Assembly (NCBI GenBank): GCA_964390795.1
Contig: CAYMLQ010000091.1
Span: 1 to 16,879, forward strand
Direction: 5' to 3'
Length of the DNA: 16,879 nt
DNA from: CAYMLQ01 sp964390795
GTDB taxonomy: Bacteria > Verrucomicrobiota > Kiritimatiellia > RFP12 > UBA1067
The position numbers were made by a program, and so were the translations under genes. The notes under the pieces were generated by a model. The model did no database searches. It saw only the letters and a program-made list of their open reading frames with translations, and had not been told where the DNA came from. Positions 1 to 8,474 of this stretch are shown here, one piece after another. How positions within the stretch are numbered: position 1 is the stretch's first letter; each line of letters begins with the position of its first letter.

Positions 1-551
1 AGCAGGCCGTGGCCGCCGGCGATGATGACCATCATGACCTGGTCGATGACGTCGACCTGGCCGATGATGACCTTGGCGACCTCGGCGCGGATCTTGTCCG
101 AGCGGACGGACATGGCTTTGACGAGCTTGATGTCCTCGTCGGAGGCGCCCTGCACCTTCAGATTGTGCTTCGGTTTCTTTTCCGACTGCGCTGCAGGCTC
201 TGGCTCTTGAACCGCTTCTGGTTCGGGCGCGGCTTCTGCCGCAGGCGCCTCGGCGGCAACATCGTCGGAGAACAGAAGGACGATCTGGGAGCCGAGCAGG
301 ATCTGAGAGCCGTTGACCAGCAAGACCTGTCCGATCGGCTGGCCGTTGACGCTGGTACCGTTGGAGCTGCCGAGATCCTCAAGCACCCAGCCCTGCTCGG
401 TCGGCGTAAGCTGGGCGTGGTGCCCTGATATCGAGTCGTCCGGAATGCAGATGGTGCAGTCGTCGTTGCGGCCGATCAGATACGCTTGCGAATTCACGAG
501 TTCAGTCAGCAGCTGATCGCCTTCGGTCTGTTGGATGAATAGTTTTGCCAT
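1..551 (-). CDS. FHA domain-MoxR AAA+ ATPase fusion (3' part outside the window)
   Basis: Only the first 183 codons are visible. Residues about 22-93 form an FHA domain, a phosphothreonine-binding fold, with all hallmark motifs: GR at 27-28, SGHH at 42-45 and SSNGT at 62-66. A linker rich in Ala, Pro and Glu follows (about 95-130). From about 143 the sequence matches the N-terminal helix of MoxR ATPases (KIRAEVAKVIIGQ, then an AGGHGLL segment just before the expected Walker A). The Walker motifs lie beyond the window edge, so ATPase activity is inferred. The start is ATG at 551 with AAAGGAC just upstream. It is the last visible gene of the block, 82 bp after its neighbour. MoxR proteins typically act as chaperones on VWA-domain partners, and three such partners are encoded upstream. 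The FHA part suggests control by Ser/Thr kinase signalling. Domain calls are confident; partners are inferred. Confidence 0.88.
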   Translation of the reverse strand, partial: MAKLFIQQTEGDQLLTELVNSQAYLIGRNDDCTICIPDDSISGHHAQLTPTEQGWVLEDLGSSNGTSVNGQPIGQVLLVNGSQILLGSQIVLLFSDDVAAEAPAAEAAPEPEAVQEPEPAAQSEKKPKHNLKVQGASDEDIKLVKAMSVRSDKIRAEVAKVIIGQVDVIDQVMMVIIAGGHGL

Positions 552-575
552 GATGCGTGTGTCCTTTGTAAGAGG

Positions 576-607
576 GGGTGATGGAAGGGTTGAAGAGTGG
601 AGGGATG
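576..607. repeat. Octamer tandem array between the beta-sandwich gene and fha-moxR
   Basis: Four degenerate 8-bp units lie in the 82-bp gap: GGGTGATG, GAAGGGTT, GAAGAGTG and GAGGGATG. The consensus, about GARNRRTG on the plus strand, resembles the cleaner octamer array at 7531-7578. The array ends 24 bp before the fha-moxR start codon, leaving its Shine-Dalgarno intact. The periodicity is weaker than in the other arrays. Confidence 0.5.
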
Positions 608-619
608 GCCGGCGCGAGA

Positions 620-638
620 CCTGCCCGTACGGGTCAGG
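620..638 (-). other. Palindrome at the 3' end of the beta-sandwich gene
   Basis: CCTG, the perfect palindrome CCCGTACGGG (624-633) and TCAGG form an interrupted dyad that overlaps the stop codon at 634-636. No T-run follows in the direction of transcription, so it is not a standard intrinsic terminator. It may only stabilise the message. Confidence 0.35.
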
Positions 639-1542
639 GTTTCTTGGGTTCGGGCGGTGGGGTGTTCGGGGCGGGGTCGGCTTTGAGTGTGAGGGCTCCG
701 ACGTCCTTCACCGACGTTGAGACGCGGATACCTTGGAGAGCCTTGCAGAAGAATCCCGGGATGACGCCCTTGGTGTCGGGTGGCCCTACCTCCTGACGGG
801 TGATCTCACGCGTCTTCTTCAAATCCCACTGGGTGCCGAGCTTGGTGGTGCCGACGCTCTCCATGAGGCAGAGCTTGATGGCCCGGATCTGGATGTGCTT
901 CAGCACTTCGGCGCTCTGGAGCGTCACCGGGAGGGTGCGCACCTCCTGCTCGAGGACACGGGCCTTGCCGAAGGTGCCGGTCTGGCCTTCGATGCGGTGC
1001 TGGTTCTTGACGTTGAAAAAGGGGTTCGACTCGGTGAGCTTGGCCTTGATGGTCTTGTTGTCCGCTTCGGTCAGGGTGTGCTCTTCGCGGTTGAGGAGAA
1101 GGCCCTCGTAGAAGCAGTTGTCACAGAGCACCAGCAGGTCGTACTTGCCAGGAGGAAGCCCGTAGAAGGAGAAGGCGTTGTCGCTGCCGAGGGTGGCCAG
1201 ATAGACCTGGTTGGTCATGTCTTTGTTGATGTTGCGGGCGTTCTTGGCGGACATGCCGCCTTCGATGTCGTCCAGCGCGGTGATGTTGGGAAACTTCTGC
1301 GGCATGGCGAGCACGCCGAGCACCTCCGAGGGGGCTTCGGCAAGCGAGCCCCGAATGCCACCGTTCGCGTTGGGGTCAGGCCGGGAGTAGAGGTTGACGC
1401 TGACATGCGTCTTGCTGTACGGCGACATGTTGCCGGGATTGATTTTGACGCCGGAATGAACGGACAGAACGGTCACAACCGTCAGTGCGGCCGCAAGGGA
1501 GCCGGCAGCGACGACGGCTCGGTTTTTCACGTGTCGGGTCAT
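634..1542 (-). CDS. Membrane-anchored or secreted protein with a carboxypeptidase-regulatory-like beta-sandwich
   Basis: 302 aa, not matched to a named family. Residues 8-28 form one hydrophobic segment after a basic N-terminus, so it is a signal anchor or signal peptide with the rest in the periplasm. The stretch FSFYGLPPGKYDLLVLC (about 124-140) has the typical shape of carboxypeptidase-regulatory or CNA-B-like beta-sandwiches, in which a 'GLPPGKYDL' strand-turn is the recognisable signature. The C-terminus is Pro- and Lys-rich (PAPNTPPPEPKKP). The ATG at 1542 overlaps the upstream TGA as ATGA and is preceded by AGGAGGTG, so translation is probably coupled to the PA14-domain gene. The two may act together outside the membrane. 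Coding status and start are secure; function is unknown. Confidence 0.75.
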   Translation of the reverse strand: MTRHVKNRAVVAAGSLAAALTVVTVLSVHSGVKINPGNMSPYSKTHVSVNLYSRPDPNANGGIRGSLAEAPSEVLGVLAMPQKFPNITALDDIEGGMSAKNARNINKDMTNQVYLATLGSDNAFSFYGLPPGKYDLLVLCDNCFYEGLLLNREEHTLTEADNKTIKAKLTESNPFFNVKNQHRIEGQTGTFGKARVLEQEVRTLPVTLQSAEVLKHIQIRAIKLCLMESVGTTKLGTQWDLKKTREITRQEVGPPDTKGVIPGFFCKALQGIRVSTSVKDVGALTLKADPAPNTPPPEPKKP

Positions 1543-3890
1543 GGTGCAAGCACCTCCTTCATTTCAGCCTCGAATGGGTGTCCGGGGAAGCGCTTGACGA
1601 AATCGGCGGCGATCTCCTTGGTACGCGCCTTGTCGTTGATCTTCTGGAGGCAGTCGACCTCCAGCTTCATGGCATCGGCGAGCTGCGCGCTCATGGTGAC
1701 CCCTTTACGGAACGTCTCAAGCGCGTTGATGGCGCGGCGGTAATCTTCCACATGGACATAGACCTTGGCCTCCGCCAGAGGATACTCGCCTGAGAGCTTG
1801 GAATGGGGGGATTCGTTCTCCCAGTCAGAGAGTTTCTGCAGCGCTTCGGCGACGGCGTCCTGCGCGAGGAACGCGGTGATGGTCGCGTACATGGAGGCGT
1901 CGTGAACCGTGTAGATTTTCCAGTCATCCACCTTTTTTTGCGACGTGAGGGTCTGGAGTTTGGGTTTCTTGGCCGCAGCCTTATCCACGACGTTGGTGGC
2001 ATCAGGCTGCTTGCGCTTCTTGGGGTCGACAAACGCGAGCCGCCCGCCAGCCATACCCGTCTTGTTGCGGCTGCGGTAACGCTCTTGCGCGTCTTTATAG
2101 AACTTAATGGCGGCTTCGGTGTTGCCCAGCGCGCGCTCAACGTCGCCTTGGCGCAGGGCTGCTATCTGGGTCTGGTCGGGCGAGATGGCGCCCTCGCGCA
2201 GGAAGACGACCTCGCGCTTGGCTGCCGCCGCATTGCTCACGTCGAAGAGGTAGGCACAGACGCGCTCATCTTTCCAGCGGAACTTGCGCACGCTGTTCTT
2301 TTCGTTCTTTTCCAGCTTGTCGATCCACTCGAGAAGCGCTTTGTCACTCCGCTGCAGGCGCAGCGTTTCGATGAAACGGTCTTCGAGCGCATAGCGCTGA
2401 TCGACAGGAAGCTTCTGGAGCGTCTCGAAGCTGCGTGTGAAGAGGTCGTGGAGGATGGGGCCTGCCCGGTAAGGCTCGAGAAGATCGACGAGTATGCCCC
2501 AGTGGTCGGGCGTCCAGTCGGCGGAGGGGTCTGCGGCTTTGGGCACGGCGCGGATCATGTTGTAGAGCGCTTTGCGGAAGTTCAGCCGGTCGCCCTGATT
2601 GTCGAGCGAGAGTTCCGTGGGCGTCCAGGGGCAGACCAGCCGTGCGGAGGTGCGCGCCACGCCCGCGGCGTTGGAGATCGCGAGGGTGACCGGGCTTGAA
2701 ACCTGGTCGGCGTCGCCGGCGACCAGCCACTCGATGATGGGCTCGGCGATGCGTTTGTCCTTGCCGAACTCCCATGTCACCGATACGGTGTCGTCCGCAG
2801 GGACTCCGGAGTAGGAGAGGGTGAAGAGGTTGAGCGGCTTCTCTCCGGTCCAGAAGTAGCCGTTGGGTTCGCTGGTGCCGCGGATGGCCGCGCCGAGGCG
2901 ACCATCCTTGTAGCGGATGGCGGTAATGGCTGCGGTGCCGGATTTAGCGAAGTCCTGAACCAGTTCGGGCACAGGACCCTCGGTGATTCCTTTGCGGCGC
3001 CAGGTGAGCTGGGCCTCTTGCTTGCCTTGGGCTTCGAAGTGGTAATAGTCGACCCGGTGCAGGCCTTCGCCGAGTTCGACCGTCGCGCCGTGCTGTCCCT
3101 TTGCGCCGCCTTCGCGCGTGTGGGTGCCGGGCCAGCTGTGTACCATCTTTCCGTCGATCCAGAATTCGGAGCCCTCATCCGAGACCGTGGCGAAGTAGAT
3201 GTTCTCTTTTTTCTTCAGCAGGATCGCGCCGACGTACCACGAGGAGAAATCGTCGTCCGGGCCGTATGGGTTGACCATACAGCCGACGCAGCTCCACGTG
3301 TTGAAGGCGGCGCCTTGGGCCGGCGGGTATTCGCTGGCCATGCGTTTGGCGGCGTCGAGGCTGGCATTGCCGTTCTTGGCGTAGTAAAGCACGCTGGGGT
3401 AGAGCCGCGGATTGGAAGGTCGCGGCGGGGGTGTGGCCGAACCTTTGAAATAGATGTGAACCGTGTCGCCAGATTGCGGCTGGGCAAACAGCACGCCCAG
3501 GGCGTCTGCGGGGTTGTGGCCGACAATGAGGTGCTCAACGGGTTTGCCTTCGGCGTCGCGCACGTCGGGCACGGGATATTTTCCTGGGAGCTGCCCGCCG
3601 TCGGGGATTTTGACCAAGATGCCCAGATCCGGGTGGTCGGGCGGGTTTTGAATGCGCACGTCCACGCGCAGGGTGGCGCCGGGAACAGCCCAGTCGGCCG
3701 GGGTTTCCGCCGCTGCGGAAAACAGGGGGGAGAGAAGGGCGACGGAAAGAGTCAGGGCAAAGGACAAGAGGGTCCTTGCTCCCAGGAGAGTCCGGGGACA
3801 GGAGTGTCCCCGCACCCAGGGAGAAGTCCGGGGACAGGAGTTTCCCCGCTCCCAGGGGGAAGTCCGGGCAATCTTGTGTCTAAGCGCCAT
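1539..3890 (-). CDS. Secreted PA14-domain protein with TPR-like helical C-terminus
   Basis: 783 aa as called. Residues about 41-62 form a signal-peptide core (LSFALTLSVALLSPLFSAAA). A DUF2341-like beta region may follow (about 65-165), then a CxxC pair (Cys201, Cys204). Residues about 205-300 form a PA14-like domain, with the motifs IYFATVSDEGSEFWIDGK and LGEGLHRVDYYHFE; PA14 domains usually bind carbohydrates. The last 210 residues are helical and TPR-like (around 575-615 and 700-780). The N-terminal 38 residues are odd: they are a translated 36-bp DNA repeat giving about two copies of a 12-residue unit (RTSPWERGNSCP). The ATG at 3890 has only a weak purine-rich leader, so the true start may be lower, for example the GTG inside the repeat. 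It overlaps the next gene by ATGA. PA14 assignment is fairly sure; role in the complex is inferred. Confidence 0.8.
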   Translation of the reverse strand: MALRHKIARTSPWERGNSCPRTSPWVRGHSCPRTLLGARTLLSFALTLSVALLSPLFSAAAETPADWAVPGATLRVDVRIQNPPDHPDLGILVKIPDGGQLPGKYPVPDVRDAEGKPVEHLIVGHNPADALGVLFAQPQSGDTVHIYFKGSATPPPRPSNPRLYPSVLYYAKNGNASLDAAKRMASEYPPAQGAAFNTWSCVGCMVNPYGPDDDFSSWYVGAILLKKKENIYFATVSDEGSEFWIDGKMVHSWPGTHTREGGAKGQHGATVELGEGLHRVDYYHFEAQGKQEAQLTWRRKGITEGPVPELVQDFAKSGTAAITAIRYKDGRLGAAIRGTSEPNGYFWTGEKPLNLFTLSYSGVPADDTVSVTWEFGKDKRIAEPIIEWLVAGDADQVSSPVTLAISNAAGVARTSARLVCPWTPTELSLDNQGDRLNFRKALYNMIRAVPKAADPSADWTPDHWGILVDLLEPYRAGPILHDLFTRSFETLQKLPVDQRYALEDRFIETLRLQRSDKALLEWIDKLEKNEKNSVRKFRWKDERVCAYLFDVSNAAAAKREVVFLREGAISPDQTQIAALRQGDVERALGNTEAAIKFYKDAQERYRSRNKTGMAGGRLAFVDPKKRKQPDATNVVDKAAAKKPKLQTLTSQKKVDDWKIYTVHDASMYATITAFLAQDAVAEALQKLSDWENESPHSKLSGEYPLAEAKVYVHVEDYRRAINALETFRKGVTMSAQLADAMKLEVDCLQKINDKARTKEIAADFVKRFPGHPFEAEMKEVLAP
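3777..3869. repeat. 36-bp tandem repeat with embedded hairpin, inside a coding region
   Basis: Two full 36-bp units (3789-3824 and 3825-3860) are flanked by partial units on both sides. Each contains a dyad: GGGGACA-GGAG-TGTCCCC at 3794-3811 is perfect, and the second at 3830-3847 has one mismatch. Because 36 is a multiple of three, the repeat stays in frame and adds 12-residue units before the signal peptide of the PA14-domain protein. It resembles a REP-like palindromic element rather than protein-driven repetition. Confidence 0.85.
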
Positions 3891-3937
3891 GCGTCATTTC
3901 TTTCTCTTCGCGGGAAAACAGTCTTTGATCCTCAAGG

Positions 3938-6900
3938 TCAGTTCATTTCGCCGATGGCTTTAAAGTAATCGGAAACCATGTCGCGGTACTCGGCCGGGGC
4001 CTCGTCGGGCGATGCCGCCACCGCTTCGGCGCCCATATCGGTGTTGCTGGTTGCGCCCATGTCGCTGGTGCCAATGCCGCTCTCAAGCGACGCGTAGGTG
4101 GTGGACAGAGCCTGCAGCGCCTTCTTGTGAAGTTCGGCGATCATCGCCGGAGAGGCGTTCTGCTTCTGAAGCGTTTCAAGCTGCTTGCTGAAGGCGATAT
4201 ACTTTTTGAGGTCGTAGGTGCGGAGGTTGTTGAGCTGGGCCTGGCCATAGACCGCCTCGGCATTGCGGGTCAGTTGGGCGCGGGTGCTTTCCGCGGACGC
4301 GGAGTCGACCTTCGTGTCGCGGCGGGTGGCGCCTTCGCCGCCCTCCATGCCCTTTTCCTGCGAGTAGCCGGAGTTCTTGCCGCCGCCGGTAGCCACAGCG
4401 TCGGAGTGGCCCTCCTCTTCGACATCACCGGACTGGCTGGAGTCTTGCGTTCTGCGCTTGTCGATGTTCTTATCGCCCGCATTCACCTTGCCTGAGCGGG
4501 CCATGACTTCACCGTCCGACATGCCTGCCCGTCCGACCTGCGAGCGCCCGTCCTGGTCTTTGTGTTCGGGTCGTTCGTTGCCCGATTTTCCCGAGGCGTT
4601 GAAGGAGGTAAACTCGCCCTCTGCGATACCCCAGCCCGAATCGGGATTGGCGTCGCCCTGGTTGGTTGTGGAATCGTCGGCCTCCCGCTCTTTCTCCTCC
4701 TCCTGCTCCATCAGGTCGCCGATGATGTCCTGCAGTTCCTCGGGCATGGTGACTTGGCCGATGGGGGCCTTCATCTCTTCCTTGTCGATCTGCTCCGTGT
4801 TGCGTTTGACCACATCGGCCTTGGCCATGAGCCACATCTCCATCTCGTCGGCCTTCTGCCCCGTTTTGGCCAGAAGATCGAGCAGGAAATCCTCTTTCTG
4901 AAGGCCCAGTTCGGTCACGGCGTTGGTTCCGGAGCCCTCTTCCTGCTTCATCTCCTCGTAGGTCTGGAAGGTGTCGGTGACCAGCTCGTTGACCGCGTCG
5001 AGTTCCGGCAGGGCCTGAAGGTCGGTTGCGGTTTTCAGCATGGCCTGGGCCATGTTCGCCTTCAGTTCCGCGATCTCCTCAAGCAGGTCTTCATCGAGCT
5101 TCTGCGTCTTGTCGCCCTGGCTGCCGGTTTCGCGCAGCGCGTCCACGACGCGCGTCTGAAGATCCTCCATCTTCTTGACGGACTGACGGGCGTCCTTGAT
5201 GACGGCGAGCGCGTCTTCCGTCTTCTCCTTCGTGTCGGTCTCGCGCCACTCTCTGAGGAACTCCATAAGGGTCGCAATTCCGTTGGTGACGCTGTTCTGC
5301 GGCGGAACCGACTCGGCAAACTTCTCCGACTCCATGACCTCCGCGATATTGACCATGGTCGGGTGGAGCTTAAGCTCGCCCGCCTTGGCGGCGATTTTGA
5401 CCATGAGCTTGCCGAACTCTTCGTCATCGCGGTCCTGCTTAGCCTCTGAGTTACAGAACCCGATCATGGCTTCCATGTCCTGCGCGAGGTTGTCCTGACG
5501 GTCGATAATCGCCGTCGGCATCGGCGTGGTCGTCTGCACGCTCTTCAGCGTCACCTTGAGGTTCTCGGCCTGGCCTTTGCGGATGCCTTCAAGCATGGCG
5601 AGCACGCCGGCCGCGGCCTTCGACATTTCGCCCTTGCCCATGCTGTCTTCGGCCTGGCCGAGAAGGCGCAGGACGGTGTTCTGGGCCTCCACGGCGCGCT
5701 TGGCGTTTTCGCCGCGCTTTTCGGCCTCGCCGGAGGTCATGCGCGCCAGGCTGAACGCGGCTTCGGGAAGCGGCCCCTGCAGCGCCTTGTCGAGCGCGAC
5801 GCGCGCCGAGCCGACTGCGACGTCTTTCGTCTTCAGCAGGGTGTTCGCATAGGAACGGATTTCGGACTGCTTGTCGGCAACCTCTTTCCACGGCTGCTCG
5901 TCGAACGTCGGCAGGCCCGCCTGAAGCCGCGTGGTTACGCCGAGGGCCGCACGCTGGCGGGCCACAAGCTCGCCGAGGGTTTTACGGGCGTCGGCCCGCT
6001 GCTGGTTTTCGCCTTTGAGCATGGACGACACGGTGGTCATCTCGAACACGATGAGCGGGCTGACGGCGCGGTTGGGGACTGTGCCGTCGGCGTTATCGAC
6101 CGCGACGATGCGCAGCGCTGAGGTAGTGTCGACGTCCTCGATCTTGCCGTTCCACGTCACGTTGTACGACTTAAACCCCTTCATGTCCCACTCTTTAAGC
6201 ACTTCTCCTTCGGCCGTCGGCTTGGCGCCTTTTTTAACGCGCTCGAGGCGCACCACGCCCAGACCGTAATCGTCGGACGTTTCGAACTGCAGGGCGGGGA
6301 TCGCGTTGGGCGGCAGCACGGCTCTGCTGGCGGAGGGCGTGATCAGGCGGATGGTGGGCGAGCGGTCTTCCAGCAATTCGTAGCGGATGGGGATGCGCAT
6401 CTCGAGGCCGAGCACGTCTTTGGCGGTCACTTGGAAAAGACCGCCCTCGCTGATGACGACGGAACCGGACCAGCTCGCCTTGTCGGCGGTGGGAGAGAGT
6501 GTGAAGTCGGACTTCTCGAAGGCGACGGCGGAGGAGACCACCGCTCGGTTGCAGACGGCCTGGAACGTCACCTCTGAGTGGGCCGGGATGGTGACGGAAT
6601 TGGTGAGCGCGTCAAACGTGCGGGGGGCGAGGGCCGTGTAGCCGGGCGGCGTGACCTTGAGCCGAAGGGAGGTCAGGGCGAGCGGCGGCACCGTATCCAC
6701 GGTGTACGTGTCGGTGGGGTAGGCATCGCCGACCTTGAAGCGGTAGCCGAGCGAGGTCGAGATTTTCGAGACGCGGTAGACGAACTCCTCTTCGGTGCCG
6801 GTGGCTTTGAACTGGCCTACGCGGATGCTCGAGCGCTTGTCGTCGGACGGGTAGAGGTCCAGGTCGATGAACTGTCCGGCGCGTCCGGTGGCCTTGACCA

Positions 6901-7513
6901 CGAGGTTGATGCCGTCGCCCTGTACGATGGTCTTGTTCTCAGGCTGCACGGCAACGACGGTGGCGAAGGTCGGCGGCGCGAGGCGCGAGAAGGGGTTGGC
7001 GACGCGCTGCAAGGCGATGGTCCAGGCGTTGCCGAGCACAAAGGCGGGCACGGCGAGAGCGAGCAGGGCCGCGGCCACGGCGCCCGCGCCGCGCTGGCGC
7101 AGCTTCCTGTTCTTGATCTCGGCGAGCGGCAGGGTGTCGAAGCCCGGCACGCCCTCGTTGAGGTAGGTCTTGAGCCAGGAGGACTGCGAGGACTCGTTTG
7201 CGAACAGGACGCGGTTGATGAGGTGGTTGTCGAGCTGCGGAAACTTCTTTTCAAGGAACGCTGCGACGGCGGCGGGTGTGCGCTTGCGGCGCAACACGCG
7301 GGCGAGCCACACTAGGGCTGTGATGCACAGGAGCATTAGCGCGACCGACAGGGCGATGCGGCCGTAAAAGCGGGGACGCAGCCAGACGTCGAGTGCGGTG
7401 AGCGTCACCCATGCGGTCAGAATACCGGCCAGGGCGAGGATCGTGTGTTCGACCGCGTGCCAGCGGTTGATCTTGCCGTTGATCTGGTTCAGGTTGTGGT
7501 CTAAATTGGACAT
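3938..7513 (-). CDS. DUF4175-like large membrane protein
   Basis: 1191 aa from ATG 7513. This start has an excellent AAGGAGGTG leader; the 60 extra codons upstream would run through a repeat array and into the neighbouring gene. Three membrane helices sit near residues 21-45, 51-74 and 142-165. Residues about 180-520 look like beta-rich extracytoplasmic modules, with signatures such as PPTFATVVAVQP, LRLKVTPPGYTALAPR and TSDDYGLGVVRLER that are typical of DUF4175-like proteins of Planctomycetes and relatives. Residues about 540-980 are long charged helices, probably coiled coil. A low-complexity, acidic and Gly/Ser-rich stretch follows (about 985-1090), then a short helical tail. Such proteins usually lie beside MoxR, DUF58 and VWA genes, as here. 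A scaffold role spanning the periplasm is an inference. Confidence 0.85.
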   Translation of the reverse strand: MSNLDHNLNQINGKINRWHAVEHTILALAGILTAWVTLTALDVWLRPRFYGRIALSVALMLLCITALVWLARVLRRKRTPAAVAAFLEKKFPQLDNHLINRVLFANESSQSSWLKTYLNEGVPGFDTLPLAEIKNRKLRQRGAGAVAAALLALAVPAFVLGNAWTIALQRVANPFSRLAPPTFATVVAVQPENKTIVQGDGINLVVKATGRAGQFIDLDLYPSDDKRSSIRVGQFKATGTEEEFVYRVSKISTSLGYRFKVGDAYPTDTYTVDTVPPLALTSLRLKVTPPGYTALAPRTFDALTNSVTIPAHSEVTFQAVCNRAVVSSAVAFEKSDFTLSPTADKASWSGSVVISEGGLFQVTAKDVLGLEMRIPIRYELLEDRSPTIRLITPSASRAVLPPNAIPALQFETSDDYGLGVVRLERVKKGAKPTAEGEVLKEWDMKGFKSYNVTWNGKIEDVDTTSALRIVAVDNADGTVPNRAVSPLIVFEMTTVSSMLKGENQQRADARKTLGELVARQRAALGVTTRLQAGLPTFDEQPWKEVADKQSEIRSYANTLLKTKDVAVGSARVALDKALQGPLPEAAFSLARMTSGEAEKRGENAKRAVEAQNTVLRLLGQAEDSMGKGEMSKAAAGVLAMLEGIRKGQAENLKVTLKSVQTTTPMPTAIIDRQDNLAQDMEAMIGFCNSEAKQDRDDEEFGKLMVKIAAKAGELKLHPTMVNIAEVMESEKFAESVPPQNSVTNGIATLMEFLREWRETDTKEKTEDALAVIKDARQSVKKMEDLQTRVVDALRETGSQGDKTQKLDEDLLEEIAELKANMAQAMLKTATDLQALPELDAVNELVTDTFQTYEEMKQEEGSGTNAVTELGLQKEDFLLDLLAKTGQKADEMEMWLMAKADVVKRNTEQIDKEEMKAPIGQVTMPEELQDIIGDLMEQEEEKEREADDSTTNQGDANPDSGWGIAEGEFTSFNASGKSGNERPEHKDQDGRSQVGRAGMSDGEVMARSGKVNAGDKNIDKRRTQDSSQSGDVEEEGHSDAVATGGGKNSGYSQEKGMEGGEGATRRDTKVDSASAESTRAQLTRNAEAVYGQAQLNNLRTYDLKKYIAFSKQLETLQKQNASPAMIAELHKKALQALSTTYASLESGIGTSDMGATSNTDMGAEAVAASPDEAPAEYRDMVSDYFKAIGEMN

Positions 7514-7530
7514 GGGCACCTCCTTGGGAG

Positions 7531-7578
7531 GAACAATGGAACAGTGGAATGATGGAATGTTGGAATAATGGAGTGATG
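7531..7578. repeat. Octamer tandem array upstream of the DUF4175-like gene
   Basis: Six consecutive 8-bp units read GAACAATG, GAACAGTG, GAATGATG, GAATGTTG, GAATAATG and GAGTGATG on the plus strand (consensus GAAYRRTG). The array ends 17 bp before the start codon at 7513 and leaves the Shine-Dalgarno intact. On the transcribed strand it contains no stop codon in the frame of the DUF4175-like gene, which is why the open frame extends misleadingly upstream. A run of nine G (7582-7590) follows immediately. Confidence 0.85.
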
Positions 7579-7595
7579 AGCGGGGGGGGGAAGCC

Positions 7596-8441
7596 TCACT
7601 TTTTCTTGTCGGTCTGCTTGACTGGGATCGGGCCGCCGATCGGTTTGAACGACTTTTGATTGCTCGTGCCACCGTTCCAGGCTTTTCCGTCAAACCCTTT
7701 GGTGGCGGCGCCTGCTGTGATTTTTACTTCGTCCGCCGGGCCGTTCTCCTCGATCTTCACATCGTCGACGTAGAGATAGCCGGTGTTGCACTTGTCCACG
7801 CCGGTCGCGTCGAGAGCCAGAATCTTAAGCATGAGCCAATCGCATTTCTCGAGTGAGTTCTGCTGGAGTTCGGTACGGCCGGGGGTGGGGATGACGCGCT
7901 CGACGCGTTTCCACTGCGTGGGCACATGTGAGAATTCGCCGGTTTCTGCGTTGTTGAAGTAGATCGGCTGTAACCGAGCCTCCTCTCGCAAGTCGGCGAA
8001 GGAGGGATTGTTGCTCTTGACCGCCTTGGGATGCCAGCGGTACGCGATGGGGTAGATACGGCACTTAGGCCCGGGCCCGCCTTTCGTGCCGATCGAGCGG
8101 GCGGAGAACGAGATCTTGTACTTCATCTTGGGGTTGTAACGGATCGGGGCCGTGTAGACCATGACGCCCTGGTTGATGCAGACCTCGTGAACCGTGGCGT
8201 CGAGGCGCAGCACGTGGGGACGCATGGAGGCCTTATCCTCGACCACCGAGACGTAGGTGTGGTTCTTCATGTAGTGCTTGTTGTGGTCGAAGGTGTAGAT
8301 CCAGAAATTGAGCGGATCTGTGGCGTCGTCTAAATGGCCGTTCTTGACAAGGTTGGGGGTCTCCGTGTCGGCAGGCGCGGCCCATCCTGCCGCGCAGCAC
8401 AGCAGCGCGGCGGCCATTAAAACTGATTGGGAGAGATACAT
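7596..8441 (-). CDS. Secreted CBM4/9-like carbohydrate-binding-type protein
   Basis: 281 aa. Residues 1-22 are a signal peptide, with likely cleavage after GWAA. The mature start NLVKNGHLDD (30-39), a central YKISFSARS strand (108-116) and a closing YLYVDDVKIEE strand (222-232) follow the strand order of CBM4/9-type jelly rolls ('NLVxNGxF ... Y.isF.aR ... yiDdV.l.'). Two Cys precede the cleavage site, but the context is not a good lipobox, so I favour a soluble periplasmic or secreted form. The Lys-rich tail (TDKKK) is short. ATG 8441 has AAGGAG upstream. It lies 33 bp after the second VWA gene and 82 bp before the DUF4175-like gene. Ligand and role are unknown; the fold assignment is moderate. 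Confidence 0.75.
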   Translation of the reverse strand: MYLSQSVLMAAALLCCAAGWAAPADTETPNLVKNGHLDDATDPLNFWIYTFDHNKHYMKNHTYVSVVEDKASMRPHVLRLDATVHEVCINQGVMVYTAPIRYNPKMKYKISFSARSIGTKGGPGPKCRIYPIAYRWHPKAVKSNNPSFADLREEARLQPIYFNNAETGEFSHVPTQWKRVERVIPTPGRTELQQNSLEKCDWLMLKILALDATGVDKCNTGYLYVDDVKIEENGPADEVKITAGAATKGFDGKAWNGGTSNQKSFKPIGGPIPVKQTDKKK

Positions 8442-8474
8442 GGTTTCTCCTTGTCTCCAAAGAACAGGCTCAGG

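Noticed and set aside
7531..7578. CRISPR array
   Set aside because: Units are 7-8 bp and contiguous with no spacers, and no cas genes are present.
7514..7693. Longer start for the DUF4175-like gene at 7693
   Set aside because: The extra 60 codons run through an octamer array and overlap the CBM4/9-like gene, while ATG 7513 has a strong Shine-Dalgarno.
8378..8441. Lipoprotein signal in the CBM4/9-like protein
   Set aside because: The two Cys lie in the hydrophobic core without a good lipobox, while GWAA fits ordinary signal peptidase cleavage.
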